Made by a program: the position numbers and the translations under genes
Assembly: GCF_002902945.1 (NCBI RefSeq)
Contig: NZ_CP026102.1
Location: 1,798,001 to 1,862,000, forward strand
DNA from: Paraburkholderia caribensis
GTDB taxonomy: Bacteria > Pseudomonadota > Gammaproteobacteria > Burkholderiales > Burkholderiaceae
Direction of reading: 5' to 3'
DNA: 64,000 bases
Notes under the pieces: model-generated
The model's input: only the letters and a program-made list of their open reading frames with translations
Databases searched by the model: none
Told to the model about the DNA's origin: nothing
Shown: positions 9,514 to 17,027 of the stretch, piece after piece
How positions within the stretch are numbered: position 1 is the stretch's first letter
Layout of the letters: each line of letters opens with the position of its first letter

Positions 9514-10182
9514 ATGCAACTCGACTTCACGCCGGCGTTCGCCGGTTGGGCCGACATCGCGCACGGCGCGCTGGTCACAGTTGAAGTGACCGCCGCCGCG
9601 CTCGTGCTCTCGTGCCTGCTCGGCCTCCTGATTGGCATCGGCCGGCTCTATCCGCAACGGCGGCTCGTTTACGGCTTTTGCACCGGCTACTTGATCTTCT
9701 TCCGCGGCACACCGCTGCTCGTGCAGCTGTTCTTGCTGTTCTTCGGCCTGCCGCAGTTCAATATCCTGCTTCCCGCGTTCGTCTGCGGGATGCTCGGGCT
9801 TGGGTTGTATTCGGCGGCCTACGTGTCGGAGATCGTGCGCGGCGCGATCCAGTCCGTGGATCGAGGACAAATGGAAGCGGCACGCTCCATCGGCATGTCG
9901 TCGGGACAGGCCATGCGCGCGATCATTCTGCCGCAGGCCATCGTGCGCATGATCCCCCCGCTCGGCAATGAGTTCATCGCGCTGATCAAGAACTCGGCCC
10001 TGGTGTCGCTACTGACGATCGACGACCTCATGCACGAAGGCCAGAAAATCATCAGCGTGTCCTACCGGTCGCTCGAAGTGTATATCGTGATCGCGCTCGT
10101 GTATCTCGTGCTCACGCAGGCGACCAACTTCATTCTTCATCGCGTCGAGCGTCGGCTGCGCGCAGGAGGCATGGTGCAATGA
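9514..10182 (+). CDS. ABC importer permease, polar amino-acid family
   Basis: A membrane protein of 222 residues with about five hydrophobic segments and the HisM/HisQ-type coupling motif EAARSIGMSSGQAMRAIILP near residues 123-142. GTPLLVQLFLLFFGLP near residue 70 is typical of the family. The ATG at 9514 starts 17 bases after the binding-protein stop, while the frame upstream of it overlaps that gene. Only one permease is encoded, so the channel would be a homodimer. Its stop overlaps the ATPase start by four bases. Confidence 0.92.
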   Translation: MQLDFTPAFAGWADIAHGALVTVEVTAAALVLSCLLGLLIGIGRLYPQRRLVYGFCTGYLIFFRGTPLLVQLFLLFFGLPQFNILLPAFVCGMLGLGLYSAAYVSEIVRGAIQSVDRGQMEAARSIGMSSGQAMRAIILPQAIVRMIPPLGNEFIALIKNSALVSLLTIDDLMHEGQKIISVSYRSLEVYIVIALVYLVLTQATNFILHRVERRLRAGGMVQ

Positions 10183-10943
10183 GCAGCGTTCAACCCATCG
10201 TCAGCATTCGTGAACTCACGAAGTCGTTCGGCACACATCGCGTATTGAACGCCATCGACTTCGACATCCAGCCGAGCCAGGTCGTGGTCGTGATCGGGCC
10301 GAGCGGTTCCGGCAAGAGCACCTTCCTGCGTTGCTGCAATGGACTGGAACAGCCCGAGCGCGGCACGATCGATATTTGCGGTCACCGGCTCGTCGATCAC
10401 GGCACGATGCTCAAGGACCGCCCGCTCAACGCGCTGCGCACCGAAGTGGGCATGGTGTTCCAGTCGTTCAACCTGTTCCCGCATCTCTCGGTGCTGCACA
10501 ACATCACGGTGGGTCCGCGCATGCTGCGCGGCGCCTCGAAAGCCGACGCCGAAGCCGCTGCGCTTGCCCTGCTCAAGAAGGTGGGTCTCGAGCACAAGGC
10601 GGATGCGATGCCTGCGAGCCTTTCGGGCGGCCAGAAGCAGCGCGTCGCCATCGCGCGGGCTTTGGCGATGCAGCCGCGCGTCATGCTCTTCGACGAACCG
10701 ACTTCCGCGCTCGACCCCGAACTTGTGGGCGAAGTGCTGCAGGTGATGAAGCTGCTCGCCTCCGAAGGCATGACCATGCTCGTTGTTACGCACGAGATGG
10801 GCTTCGCGAAGGAAGTGGCCGATGTCGTGGTCGTGATGGATGGCGGCGAGATCGTTGAAGCGGGGCCGCCCGCGCAGATTTTCTCGACGCCCACGCAACC
10901 CCGCACCCGCTCGTTCCTGCAGGCCGTGCTGTCGCGCGCGTGA
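10179..10943 (+). CDS. ABC importer ATPase, polar amino-acid family
   Basis: A 254-residue nucleotide-binding subunit. The Walker A is GPSGSGKST near residue 41. The Q-loop is in GMVFQSFNLFPHLSVLHNI. The signature is SLSGGQKQRVAIARALA, the Walker B is VMLFDEPTSALDP, and the switch His is in VVTHEMGF. The ATGA overlap with the permease and the GTGA overlap with hutD show a translationally coupled operon. It energises uptake by the permease dimer on the cytoplasmic face. Confidence 0.95.
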   Translation: MSSVQPIVSIRELTKSFGTHRVLNAIDFDIQPSQVVVVIGPSGSGKSTFLRCCNGLEQPERGTIDICGHRLVDHGTMLKDRPLNALRTEVGMVFQSFNLFPHLSVLHNITVGPRMLRGASKADAEAAALALLKKVGLEHKADAMPASLSGGQKQRVAIARALAMQPRVMLFDEPTSALDPELVGEVLQVMKLLASEGMTMLVVTHEMGFAKEVADVVVVMDGGEIVEAGPPAQIFSTPTQPRTRSFLQAVLSRA

Positions 10944-11488
10944 ACCCGACCTTGATACGCGGCGCCGCGCTCGTGGCGTCGCCGTGGAAAAACGGCGGCG
11001 GCATCACGCGCGACGTCGCGTCCTGTGCGCACGCGTGGCGCGTGAGCATTGCCGATATCGATCGCGACGGGCCGTTCTCGCGTTTCGACGGCATCGACCG
11101 CCTGTTGATGGTTCTCGACGGCGCAGGGATGACGCTCGGTGGCGCAGGCGTCCTGGGTGCGTTTGACGTTGCGCACTTCACCGGCGAGGCGCCAGTGACG
11201 GCGCACCTCGCAAACGGCACGGTGCGGGTGTTCAACCTGATGACGTACCGCGGCGCGGCGCGCGCCTCAGTCGACATCGTGCGCGCGCCGGGGCGCCGGA
11301 CCTTCGCCGCGGACACGGCGTTGCTGCTTTGCGCGCAGGGATCGAGCGAGGTGCGGGCCGGGCCGGCGTGCATCGCGCTGACGCCACTCGACACGCTGCG
11401 CATCGACCGGGCGAATCCCGTCGAGATCGCCATAGAAGGAGATGGCGTGCTGGTGTGCACGTCGCTGAATACGGATGCCGACTCTTGA
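10940..11488 (+). CDS. hutD: HutD family protein
   Basis: A 182-residue cupin-like HutD/Ves protein starting at a GTG that overlaps the ATPase stop. The family hallmark SPWKNGGGITRDVAS is at residues 14-28, followed by FSRFDGIDRLLMVLDGAGM. HutD is found in histidine-utilisation operons and is proposed to modulate pathway flux, though its biochemical role is not settled. Its place between the importer and hutF ties the importer to this pathway. Confidence 0.9.
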   Translation: MNPTLIRGAALVASPWKNGGGITRDVASCAHAWRVSIADIDRDGPFSRFDGIDRLLMVLDGAGMTLGGAGVLGAFDVAHFTGEAPVTAHLANGTVRVFNLMTYRGAARASVDIVRAPGRRTFAADTALLLCAQGSSEVRAGPACIALTPLDTLRIDRANPVEIAIEGDGVLVCTSLNTDADS

Positions 11489-12885
11489 ATTTATCACCGA
11501 AATCGCTCTTCGCAGCCCATGCGCTGCTGCCTGACGGCTGGCGCACCAACGTTCTGATCGAGTGGAACGACGCGGGTACGCTCGTCGCCGTTACGCCCGA
11601 CACAACCATCGCGCCGACGGATGCCGGGGTCGCAGCGGGGCCGGTCATTCCGGGCATGCCGAACCTGCATTCGCACGCGTTTCAGCGCGCCATGGCCGGC
11701 CTCACGGAATACCGCGCCAATCCCACGGACAGCTTCTGGAGCTGGCGCGACCTGATGTACCGCTTCGCCGCACGCATCACGCCCGAGATGCTCGGTGCGA
11801 TAGCGCGCTGGCTGTATGTCGAGATGCTCAAGGCGGGCTATACGTCCGTCTGTGAGTTCCACTACGTGCACCACGCGCAGGACGGCGGCCGTCACTCGCA
11901 TCCGGCCGAACTCGCGCAGCGCGTCGTGGATGCCGCGGTCGAGACCGGCATCGGCATGACGATGCTGCCGGTGCTCTATCAGTACAGCGGCTTCGGCGCG
12001 CAACCGCCGCGCGCCGACCAGCGCCGCTTCATCAACGCGACCGACGCCTTTCTGGAGCTTCTCGGCGCGCTGCGCGCCGCGCGTCCGGAACACGGCGCGC
12101 TGCGTTACGGAATCGCGCCGCACTCGCTGCGCGCTGTATCGGAGGATTCATTGCGCGCCGCGCTCGAAGGACTCGACGCGATGTCGCCCGGCGCACCGGT
12201 GCATATCCACATTGCGGAGCAGACCGCGGAAGTAGATGCCTGCGTCGCAGCGCTCGGCGCACGGCCCGTGCAATGGCTGCTCGAGCGTTTCGACGTCGAC
12301 GCGCGTTGGTGCCTCGTGCATGCGACGCACGTCGACGAACGCGAAACGCTTGCACTCGCGAAGAGCGGCGCGATAGCGGGCCTGTGCCTCACCACTGAAG
12401 CGAATCTCGGCGACGGCCTGTTCCCCGCAAGCGACTACCTCGATGCAGGAGGCGCATTCGGCGTCGGCTCGGATAGCCATATCGGCGTGGACTGGCGCGC
12501 GGAACTGCGCCTGCTCGAATATGGCCAGCGGCTCGCGCGGCGTCAGCGCAACGTGCTGGCCTCGCCGCAGGCATCGCATGTCGCCGACCGCCTGTTCCAG
12601 GGCGCGCTTGCGGGCGGCGCACGTGCGACCGGCCGCGCGGCCGGCGCCCTCAAGCAGGGCGCGCAAGCGGACTGGATCGTGCTCGATCCCGACCATCCCG
12701 ATCTCGCCGAGCAGACCGGCGCGACGTGGCTGTCGTCCGCCGTCTTTTGCGAGCACGGCGAAACACCGGTGCGCGACGTCTTCGTCAACGGCGAGCGCGT
12801 GATCCACGAGCGCCGTCATCGCGACGAAGCCAGGCTTTACGCGGACTATCGTCGGGCGTTGGCGCAGCTTCTCGCCGACGCCTGA
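11485..12885 (+). CDS. hutF: Formimidoylglutamate deiminase
   Basis: An amidohydrolase of about 466 residues that converts N-formimino-L-glutamate to N-formyl-L-glutamate and ammonia, the fourth step of the five-enzyme histidine route. Metal-ligand motifs are visible in order: PNLHSHAFQRAMAG, PVHIHIAEQTAEVD, CLVHATHVDERE and GVGSDSHIGVDW. The frame is open further upstream over hutD, but a TTG at 11485 overlaps the hutD stop (TTGA), gives the usual family length and begins just before the conserved FAAHALLPDGW. The upstream steps (hutH, hutU, hutI) are not in this window. Confidence 0.92.
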   Translation: MNLSPKSLFAAHALLPDGWRTNVLIEWNDAGTLVAVTPDTTIAPTDAGVAAGPVIPGMPNLHSHAFQRAMAGLTEYRANPTDSFWSWRDLMYRFAARITPEMLGAIARWLYVEMLKAGYTSVCEFHYVHHAQDGGRHSHPAELAQRVVDAAVETGIGMTMLPVLYQYSGFGAQPPRADQRRFINATDAFLELLGALRAARPEHGALRYGIAPHSLRAVSEDSLRAALEGLDAMSPGAPVHIHIAEQTAEVDACVAALGARPVQWLLERFDVDARWCLVHATHVDERETLALAKSGAIAGLCLTTEANLGDGLFPASDYLDAGGAFGVGSDSHIGVDWRAELRLLEYGQRLARRQRNVLASPQASHVADRLFQGALAGGARATGRAAGALKQGAQADWIVLDPDHPDLAEQTGATWLSSAVFCEHGETPVRDVFVNGERVIHERRHRDEARLYADYRRALAQLLADA

Positions 12886-12913
12886 GCGCAACCGTCAACC
12901 GATCCCAGGCTCC

Positions 12914-13733
12914 ATGAACGATCTCTTCTCACTCGACCGCGGCGATGCGCCGCTGATGATTTCCATTCCCCATCTAGGCACGCACATCCCGGTTGCGCTG
13001 CGCGACCGGTACACCGATATCGCGCTGAACGTCAGCTGACACTGACTGGCATCTGGACCGCCTCTACGGATTCGCCCGCGCGCTCGGCGCAACGATTCTA
13101 GGTGCGCGCGTGTCACGTTACGTGATCGACCTGAACCGGCCGTCGAACGACGAGAGCCTATATCCGGGGCAGACCACCACGTCGCTGTGCCCGACCGAGA
13201 CCTTTCGCGGCGAGCCGCTGTATCGCGACGGCTGCGCGCCGGACGCGGCCGAACGCAATCGCCGCGTGGCCACTTACTGGCAGCCGTATCACGACGCCCT
13301 GCATGAAGAACTGACGCGCTTGCGCCGCCAGCATCTCAACGTGCTACTGTGGGAAGCGCACTCGATCGCGAGCGTGCTGCCACGGTTATTCGAAGGCAAG
13401 CTGCCGGACCTGAACATCGGCACCCAAGATGGCCGCAGCGCCGCGCCTTCAGTGCAGGAAGCGGTGCAGCGCGTCGCCGCGGCGAGTCCGTTCACGTGGA
13501 TTGCGAACGGCCGCTTCAAGGGCGGCTTTATCACACGGCACGCCGGCGCGCCGCATGACGGCGTGCATGCGGTGCAACTGGAGATGTGCCAGTCCACCTA
13601 CATGAGCGAGAACGCGCCGTTCGACTATCTGCCCGAGGTCGCGAAGAAAGTGGAGCCGGTGGTACGCGGCATGGTGAATGGTGCGCTCGACGCAAGGCGG
13701 TGTCAGGTTGGTGGACAGACAACGGTAGAATGA
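12914..13733 (+). pseudogene. hutG: N-formylglutamate deformylase, frameshifted and 3'-truncated
   Basis: The reading frame starts at ATG 12914 with MNDLFSLDRGDAPLMISIP, normal for HutG, but meets a stop at 13037-13039. Removing one base near 13034 restores LNVADTDWHLDRLYGF and joins the larger downstream part (from 13040), which carries SRYVIDLNRPSNDESLYPGQ, FRGEPLYRDG and VLLWEAHSI. The 3' end runs into the IS6 inverted repeat at 13696, so the last residues are IS-derived (RRCQVGGQTTVE). Only about ten native C-terminal residues seem lost. HutG would hydrolyse N-formylglutamate to glutamate and formate. With both lesions the enzyme is probably inactive unless the indel is a sequence error. 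Confidence 0.88.
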
Positions 13734-14527
13734 AGCGATGAACAAGACGAAATCGCTTTATCACGGCCACCGCTTCCCTGCTGTTGTCATCAGTTGCGCC
13801 GTTCGCTGGTATTTCCGGTTCAACCTGACCCTGCGCGACATTGAGGAGTTGTTGCTTGACCGTGGCGTCGTGGTCACGTACGAGACGGTCCGCTGCTGGT
13901 GCGACAAGTTCGGCGCGGGATTCGCCCGGTGGGCGAAGTTGGTGCGGCGGAAGTCGGGCAGCACCTGGCACCTTGACGAGATGTTCGTGACACTGCGAGG
14001 CGAGCCGTATCTGTTGTGGCGTGCGGTCAACGAGCATGGTGCCGAGCTCGACGTGCTGGTACAAAAGCGCCGTGATAAGGCCGCCGCGAAGCGCTTCTTC
14101 AGGCGGGTGCTGCGATCAAACCCGGTGCCGCGCAAGATCGTTACCGATCAACTGCGCAGTTATCCGGCGGCGAAGGCTGACATTCCTGAACTCGCTCAGG
14201 TAAAGCACGTCTTCGTCAAAGCGGCTGCTCGCGTGAACAACCGCGCCGAGAACAGCCACCAGCCAATCCGCAGGCGCGAACGCCAGATGTGCGGCTTTCG
14301 TGACGCGCGTCGCACGCAGGCGTTTCTCTCATGCTTCGGCCCGATCCGGCAGCACTTCGCGTTGCCCAGACATCAGATGAACGCGGCATGTCATCGCGCC
14401 ATACTAAAAGAACGCCTCGCCACATGGCATAAATGGGCTACCGCAACCGCAGTCGAACGAGTTAGCTGATAAGGATACCTACGCGGTATACAGACACGTA
14501 GCCTACGCACCTCAACTTGACAGTGCC
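13696..14527 (+). mobile_element. IS6-family insertion sequence, copy 1
   Basis: About 832 bp, bounded by imperfect 15-bp inverted repeats (GGCGGTGTCAGGTTG at 13696-13710 and CAACTTGACAGTGCC at 14513-14527). It contains one intact transposase gene. The 8 bases on each side differ (CGACGCAA and GGCGATCA), so no target duplication is present. IS6 elements move by cointegrate formation and can delete adjacent DNA, consistent with a truncated hutG on the left and a b561 remnant on the right. Confidence 0.85.
13738..14469 (+). CDS. IS6-family DDE transposase
   Basis: An intact 243-residue transposase. The first catalytic Asp is in STWHLDEMFVTLRGE (about residue 80), the second in IVTDQLRSYPAA and the Glu in NNRAENSHQPIRRRER, in the usual D-D-E spacing. 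The N-terminal helix-turn-helix region contains LTLRDIEELLLDRGVVV and TYETVRCWCDKFG. It is similar to the broken copy at 49133-49864. Confidence 0.95.
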   Translation: MNKTKSLYHGHRFPAVVISCAVRWYFRFNLTLRDIEELLLDRGVVVTYETVRCWCDKFGAGFARWAKLVRRKSGSTWHLDEMFVTLRGEPYLLWRAVNEHGAELDVLVQKRRDKAAAKRFFRRVLRSNPVPRKIVTDQLRSYPAAKADIPELAQVKHVFVKAAARVNNRAENSHQPIRRRERQMCGFRDARRTQAFLSCFGPIRQHFALPRHQMNAACHRAILKERLATWHKWATATAVERVS

Positions 14528-14537
14528 GGCGATCAGG

Positions 14538-14848
14538 GTACCCGCCCCATTCCAGAGCCGATATGTGCTGCTTGTCGGTGAGACGGTGCTCGGCTTCGCG
14601 CTGCGGTGATTGGGAGCGAGGCGATGAGCTTGTTCGGCCTTCCGATACCGCCTCCATTCGGGGCGGCGGACAAGGCAACACGCCATCGGCGAAACTTAGA
14701 TCTTGTAGGCTGGACCACCATTGCCGTCGCGGCTGTCCATGCCGCGGCCGCGCTTTTTCATCACATCGTTTTACGGGATGACGTACGGCAAATGCTTCCA
14801 GGGCGAGCGCATGACAACAAGCGGACGGCCGCTGGGACAGGCTTTTAA
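14538..14848 (+). pseudogene. Cytochrome b561 remnant (C-terminal part)
   Basis: Two frames separated by a small indel near 14607 read as the last third of a b561-type cytochrome. The first encodes VPAPFQSRYVLLVGETVLGF. The second encodes EAMSLFGLPIPPPFGA, then GWTTIAVAAVHAAAALFHH with a haem-ligand-type His and the family C-terminal signature VLRDDVRQMLPG. The N-terminal part is missing, and the fragment begins about ten bases beyond the IS6 end. It is best explained as the survivor of an IS6-associated deletion. Confidence 0.7.
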
Positions 14849-14889
14849 GTTCCTCGGTAGACTTGCGTTTTTACGATACGGGTTTATCC

Positions 14890-14960
14890 TTACCCCGTCT
14901 CCTCCATGTCTCCTCCTGATATGGATTCGGCCCGCTATAGCGCGGGCTTTTCTTTTTTGG
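14890..14960 (+). ncRNA. Candidate small RNA with two anti-Shine-Dalgarno motifs
   Basis: A promoter-like pair (TTGCGT, 16-base spacer, TATCCT; about 14867-14894) is followed by a short CU-rich segment with two direct copies of GTCTCCTCC, and then by a strong intrinsic terminator. No open frame spans it. CUCCUCC is complementary to Shine-Dalgarno sequences, and short RNAs exposing such motifs are known in alpha-proteobacteria and other proteobacteria. The predicted transcript is about 60 nt. This is a prediction from sequence features only. Confidence 0.5.
14930..14958 (+). terminator. Intrinsic terminator of the small RNA candidate
   Basis: GCCCGC-TATAGC-GCGGGC is a perfect 6-bp GC stem followed directly by TTTTCTTTTTT. 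This is the clearest rho-independent terminator in the window. It does not follow an intact protein gene on the plus strand, which supports a separate small transcript. Confidence 0.8.
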
Positions 14961-15204
14961 CTGACTGAGCGCGAGGTTGTTCCGGGTGCCGCCATTTCTG
15001 CTGGGCAGAAAGCGCAAGAGCCACGTGCCATAATCCAAATAGCTTACGCGGCCCCGACGGAGCTCGCGTCGACCACATGCGTATGGCGCTCCGGCCGCAG
15101 CCCCCTTGGCTCGCCGGATTTGAAAGAAATCGTTACGGTCAGTTGTAAGTCGACGGAGCCCCAAGCCTCGTCGAGTCGCTCGCCCACGAGCGAGCGTCCG
15201 CCGT

Positions 15205-15624
15205 TCATCGCCCGGCGTCGTGGGTCGCCATTGCCTGCCAGACACTTGGGGATGTGCCGATGACTTGCTTAAAAACCCGACTGTAATGTGCATAGTCAGC
15301 GAATCCGTATTTGTGCGCGATTACGGTCAGGCTTAAATCGCCTTTTTGCAGATCCCGTTGTGAACTGCGCACCTTTGCTCCAAGGCGCCAACTGTGGGGT
15401 GTCGTTCCTGTGGTGCGTTTGAACACGCGCAGGAAGTGCCCCTTTGACATCCGAATAGAAGCTGCTACAGCTTCTATCGACGTACCAATACACAGTGTCG
15501 CAAGCATCAGGTCCTTGGCCGCTTCAACAGCATCAAGCTCCCTAGCCAAGCGGCTGTCTTCCGCTTCGCTCATCGATCCGCAACTTTCGTCTTGCGCGGC
15601 CAGAGGGTTGGTGATTCGTTCCAT
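15205..15624 (-). CDS. AraC-family regulator, DNA-binding domain only
   Basis: A 139-residue protein that is almost entirely the AraC double helix-turn-helix. The first HTH is near SIEAVAASIRMSKGHFLRVF and the second near LTVIAHKYGFADYAHYSRVF, followed by the conserved GTSPSVW. There is no ligand-binding domain, as in the short MarA/SoxS-like regulators. The start at 15624 gives a 25-residue acidic leader (DESCGSMSEAEDSRLA). Targets are unknown. It points toward the small-RNA locus. Confidence 0.82.
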   Translation of the reverse strand: MERITNPLAAQDESCGSMSEAEDSRLARELDAVEAAKDLMLATLCIGTSIEAVAASIRMSKGHFLRVFKRTTGTTPHSWRLGAKVRSSQRDLQKGDLSLTVIAHKYGFADYAHYSRVFKQVIGTSPSVWQAMATHDAGR

Positions 15625-15987
15625 GTCTTAGAGAATCAAAAGGCAGCTGGGCTTGACATCCTGTCGCATGGAAAACTTGTTTCATAGCCTCGTGCAATCA
15701 AAACACTCTTGATTTGGAATCAATAATCGACCGGGAACCGGCAAGCGCTTCGCCGTGTGTCTGGTAAGCCAACCGGAAACAGCTGCGCGCCACAGCGTGG
15801 TGAGCATCTCATTCCGACGGAATGTCGCGCCTGGCCACACTCGTGCGTCCGTCACCGCCCACCATGTCCGACCACCGCAGCGAACCGGCCGCAGTGAGGA
15901 AAGCACGATACAGCCGCCGTCATGGTACAACCACCCGCACTGCCCGGAAGACCTGCAGGCAGCCCAGTGGATTTCTAACCCCGCAAA

Positions 15988-16033
15988 AGCGGACATCTGA
16001 ACTTGGCTGGACAGCGGACATCTGAATCTGGCT
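15988..16033. repeat. Two 21-bp direct repeats, possible IS21-type end
   Basis: AGCGGACATCTGAACTTGGCT and a copy differing at two bases lie 25 bases apart. Subterminal direct repeats of this kind occur at the ends of IS21-family elements. No IstA or IstB gene is present, so this would be a solo remnant. Confidence 0.4.
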
Positions 16034-16064
16034 TTGACATGTCTTGAAGGAATCCTATATTTTT

Positions 16065-16307
16065 ATGCGACGCTTCAAGCGACGCGTTGAAGTTGCGTCC
16101 CGCGTAGCTAGCGCGCTAACTATGGATGTAGCCGAAATCGTGAGGGATCAAATGAAAGCGGGTGACAACCCCGCGAGCAGATCCGCAGCAGGCTCGACGG
16201 ACGGTCGGGCTGACATCAGCGACGCCCTCAACTGGCGCACTGGACAGAAAAGAACCCGGAACGATGTCCGGGCGAAAGGCGTGAACGATGTTCCAGCCAA
16301 ACCATGA
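16065..16307 (+). CDS. Hypothetical small basic protein
   Basis: About 80 residues starting MRRFKRRVEVASRVASALTM. It has no recognised domain. AAGGA lies about 13 bases before this ATG, further than usual. Composition (basic N-terminus, Ser/Asp/Arg-rich tail) could equally be chance. It is kept only as a possible gene. Confidence 0.25.
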   Translation: MRRFKRRVEVASRVASALTMDVAEIVRDQMKAGDNPASRSAAGSTDGRADISDALNWRTGQKRTRNDVRAKGVNDVPAKP

Positions 16308-16378
16308 GGCACTCCCATCTGGCTATCACTATTCACCACCTGCGTGAATTGCGCCGCTTGCAAAAAGGCATGTGGATG

Positions 16379-16651
16379 TTATTCCTTCCCCCCCTTCACG
16401 ACCCTGCTTGAACCGAAATCCTGCATGCCCGTTCTTCGATTCGGTCCTGCGCTCACAAATCGGGAATTCGAGACGGTACGGCGATCCGCATACGCCAGAC
16501 GCGAAGGCGACGAACGGAGTCCTGCGTGATGGTAGTCTGCGTTCTGGTCAATCTTTGCTTGCGCGCCGACCGGGGCGATCGCTACCAAAAGAAACACGAG
16601 CCGAATTGTGGTTCTCGCGAGCAGTTTCCTTTTAATTTTCCATGTAGTCAT
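16379..16651 (-). CDS. Putative small secreted protein
   Basis: A 90-residue frame with a good Sec signal: basic TWKIKRKLLARTTIR, hydrophobic LVFLLVAIAPVGAQA, and cleavage after AQA near residue 32. The mature part is Arg/Ser-rich with no domain I recognise. AGAGGTGA stands about 5 bases before the ATG. It is oppositely oriented to the porin gene downstream. Function unknown. Confidence 0.45.
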   Translation of the reverse strand: MTTWKIKRKLLARTTIRLVFLLVAIAPVGAQAKIDQNADYHHAGLRSSPSRLAYADRRTVSNSRFVSAGPNRRTGMQDFGSSRVVKGGKE

Positions 16652-17027
16652 GCGTCACCTCTGAGTTTGCGGCAGGAACCGCGATCTCGCGTTCATCCGT
16701 TCATTTCGACACACTCTAAAAGAGAGCATACAGAAAAGTCCCGATCCGACCGAAAGCAGTTAGATGAATTATTCTTTAGGTTAGGACTCGCTCCGTATTC
16801 CGAATTTATTGGCCAGCGCTGCTCTCGGATTTCGCTCCGATGCTCGCCAAATAGTCGCCACAATCCGCTTCGCTGCAATTCAGAATTTCAGTGTTTCTTT
16901 CCCGCCTTAAAAACTGGCTCCCTAGACTCACAACGCGCTCAATCAAGTGCATCTGCGCGGCCGCCACATAGCGGGTGCGCAGTCTTTCCACTCAACCTGA
17001 ACGATTAGTGACCAAGGAACGACGGGA
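16652..17027. other. Intergenic region upstream of the first porin
   Basis: This stretch is AT-richer than its surroundings and contains no supported gene. It presumably holds the porin promoter, but no clear sigma-70 pair stands out. Confidence 0.4.

Larger units (their letters stand above)
15625..16378. other. Degenerate region with IS-end-like direct repeats
   Basis: No intact gene is convincing here. Open frames on both strands at 15682-16000 lack domains. A pair of 21-base direct repeats (15988-16008 and 16013-16033), each starting AGCGGACATCTGAA, looks like the end of an IS21-type element. A possible small gene at 16065-16307 is listed separately. Confidence 0.4.

Noticed and set aside
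12148..12891. Minus-strand open frame opposite hutF
   Set aside because: It is antisense to a gene with all amidohydrolase metal motifs; no domain is visible in the product.
13688..14535. Target-site duplication for IS6 copy 1
   Set aside because: The flanking 8-mers CGACGCAA and GGCGATCA do not match, so no duplication can be claimed. The same holds for copy 2.
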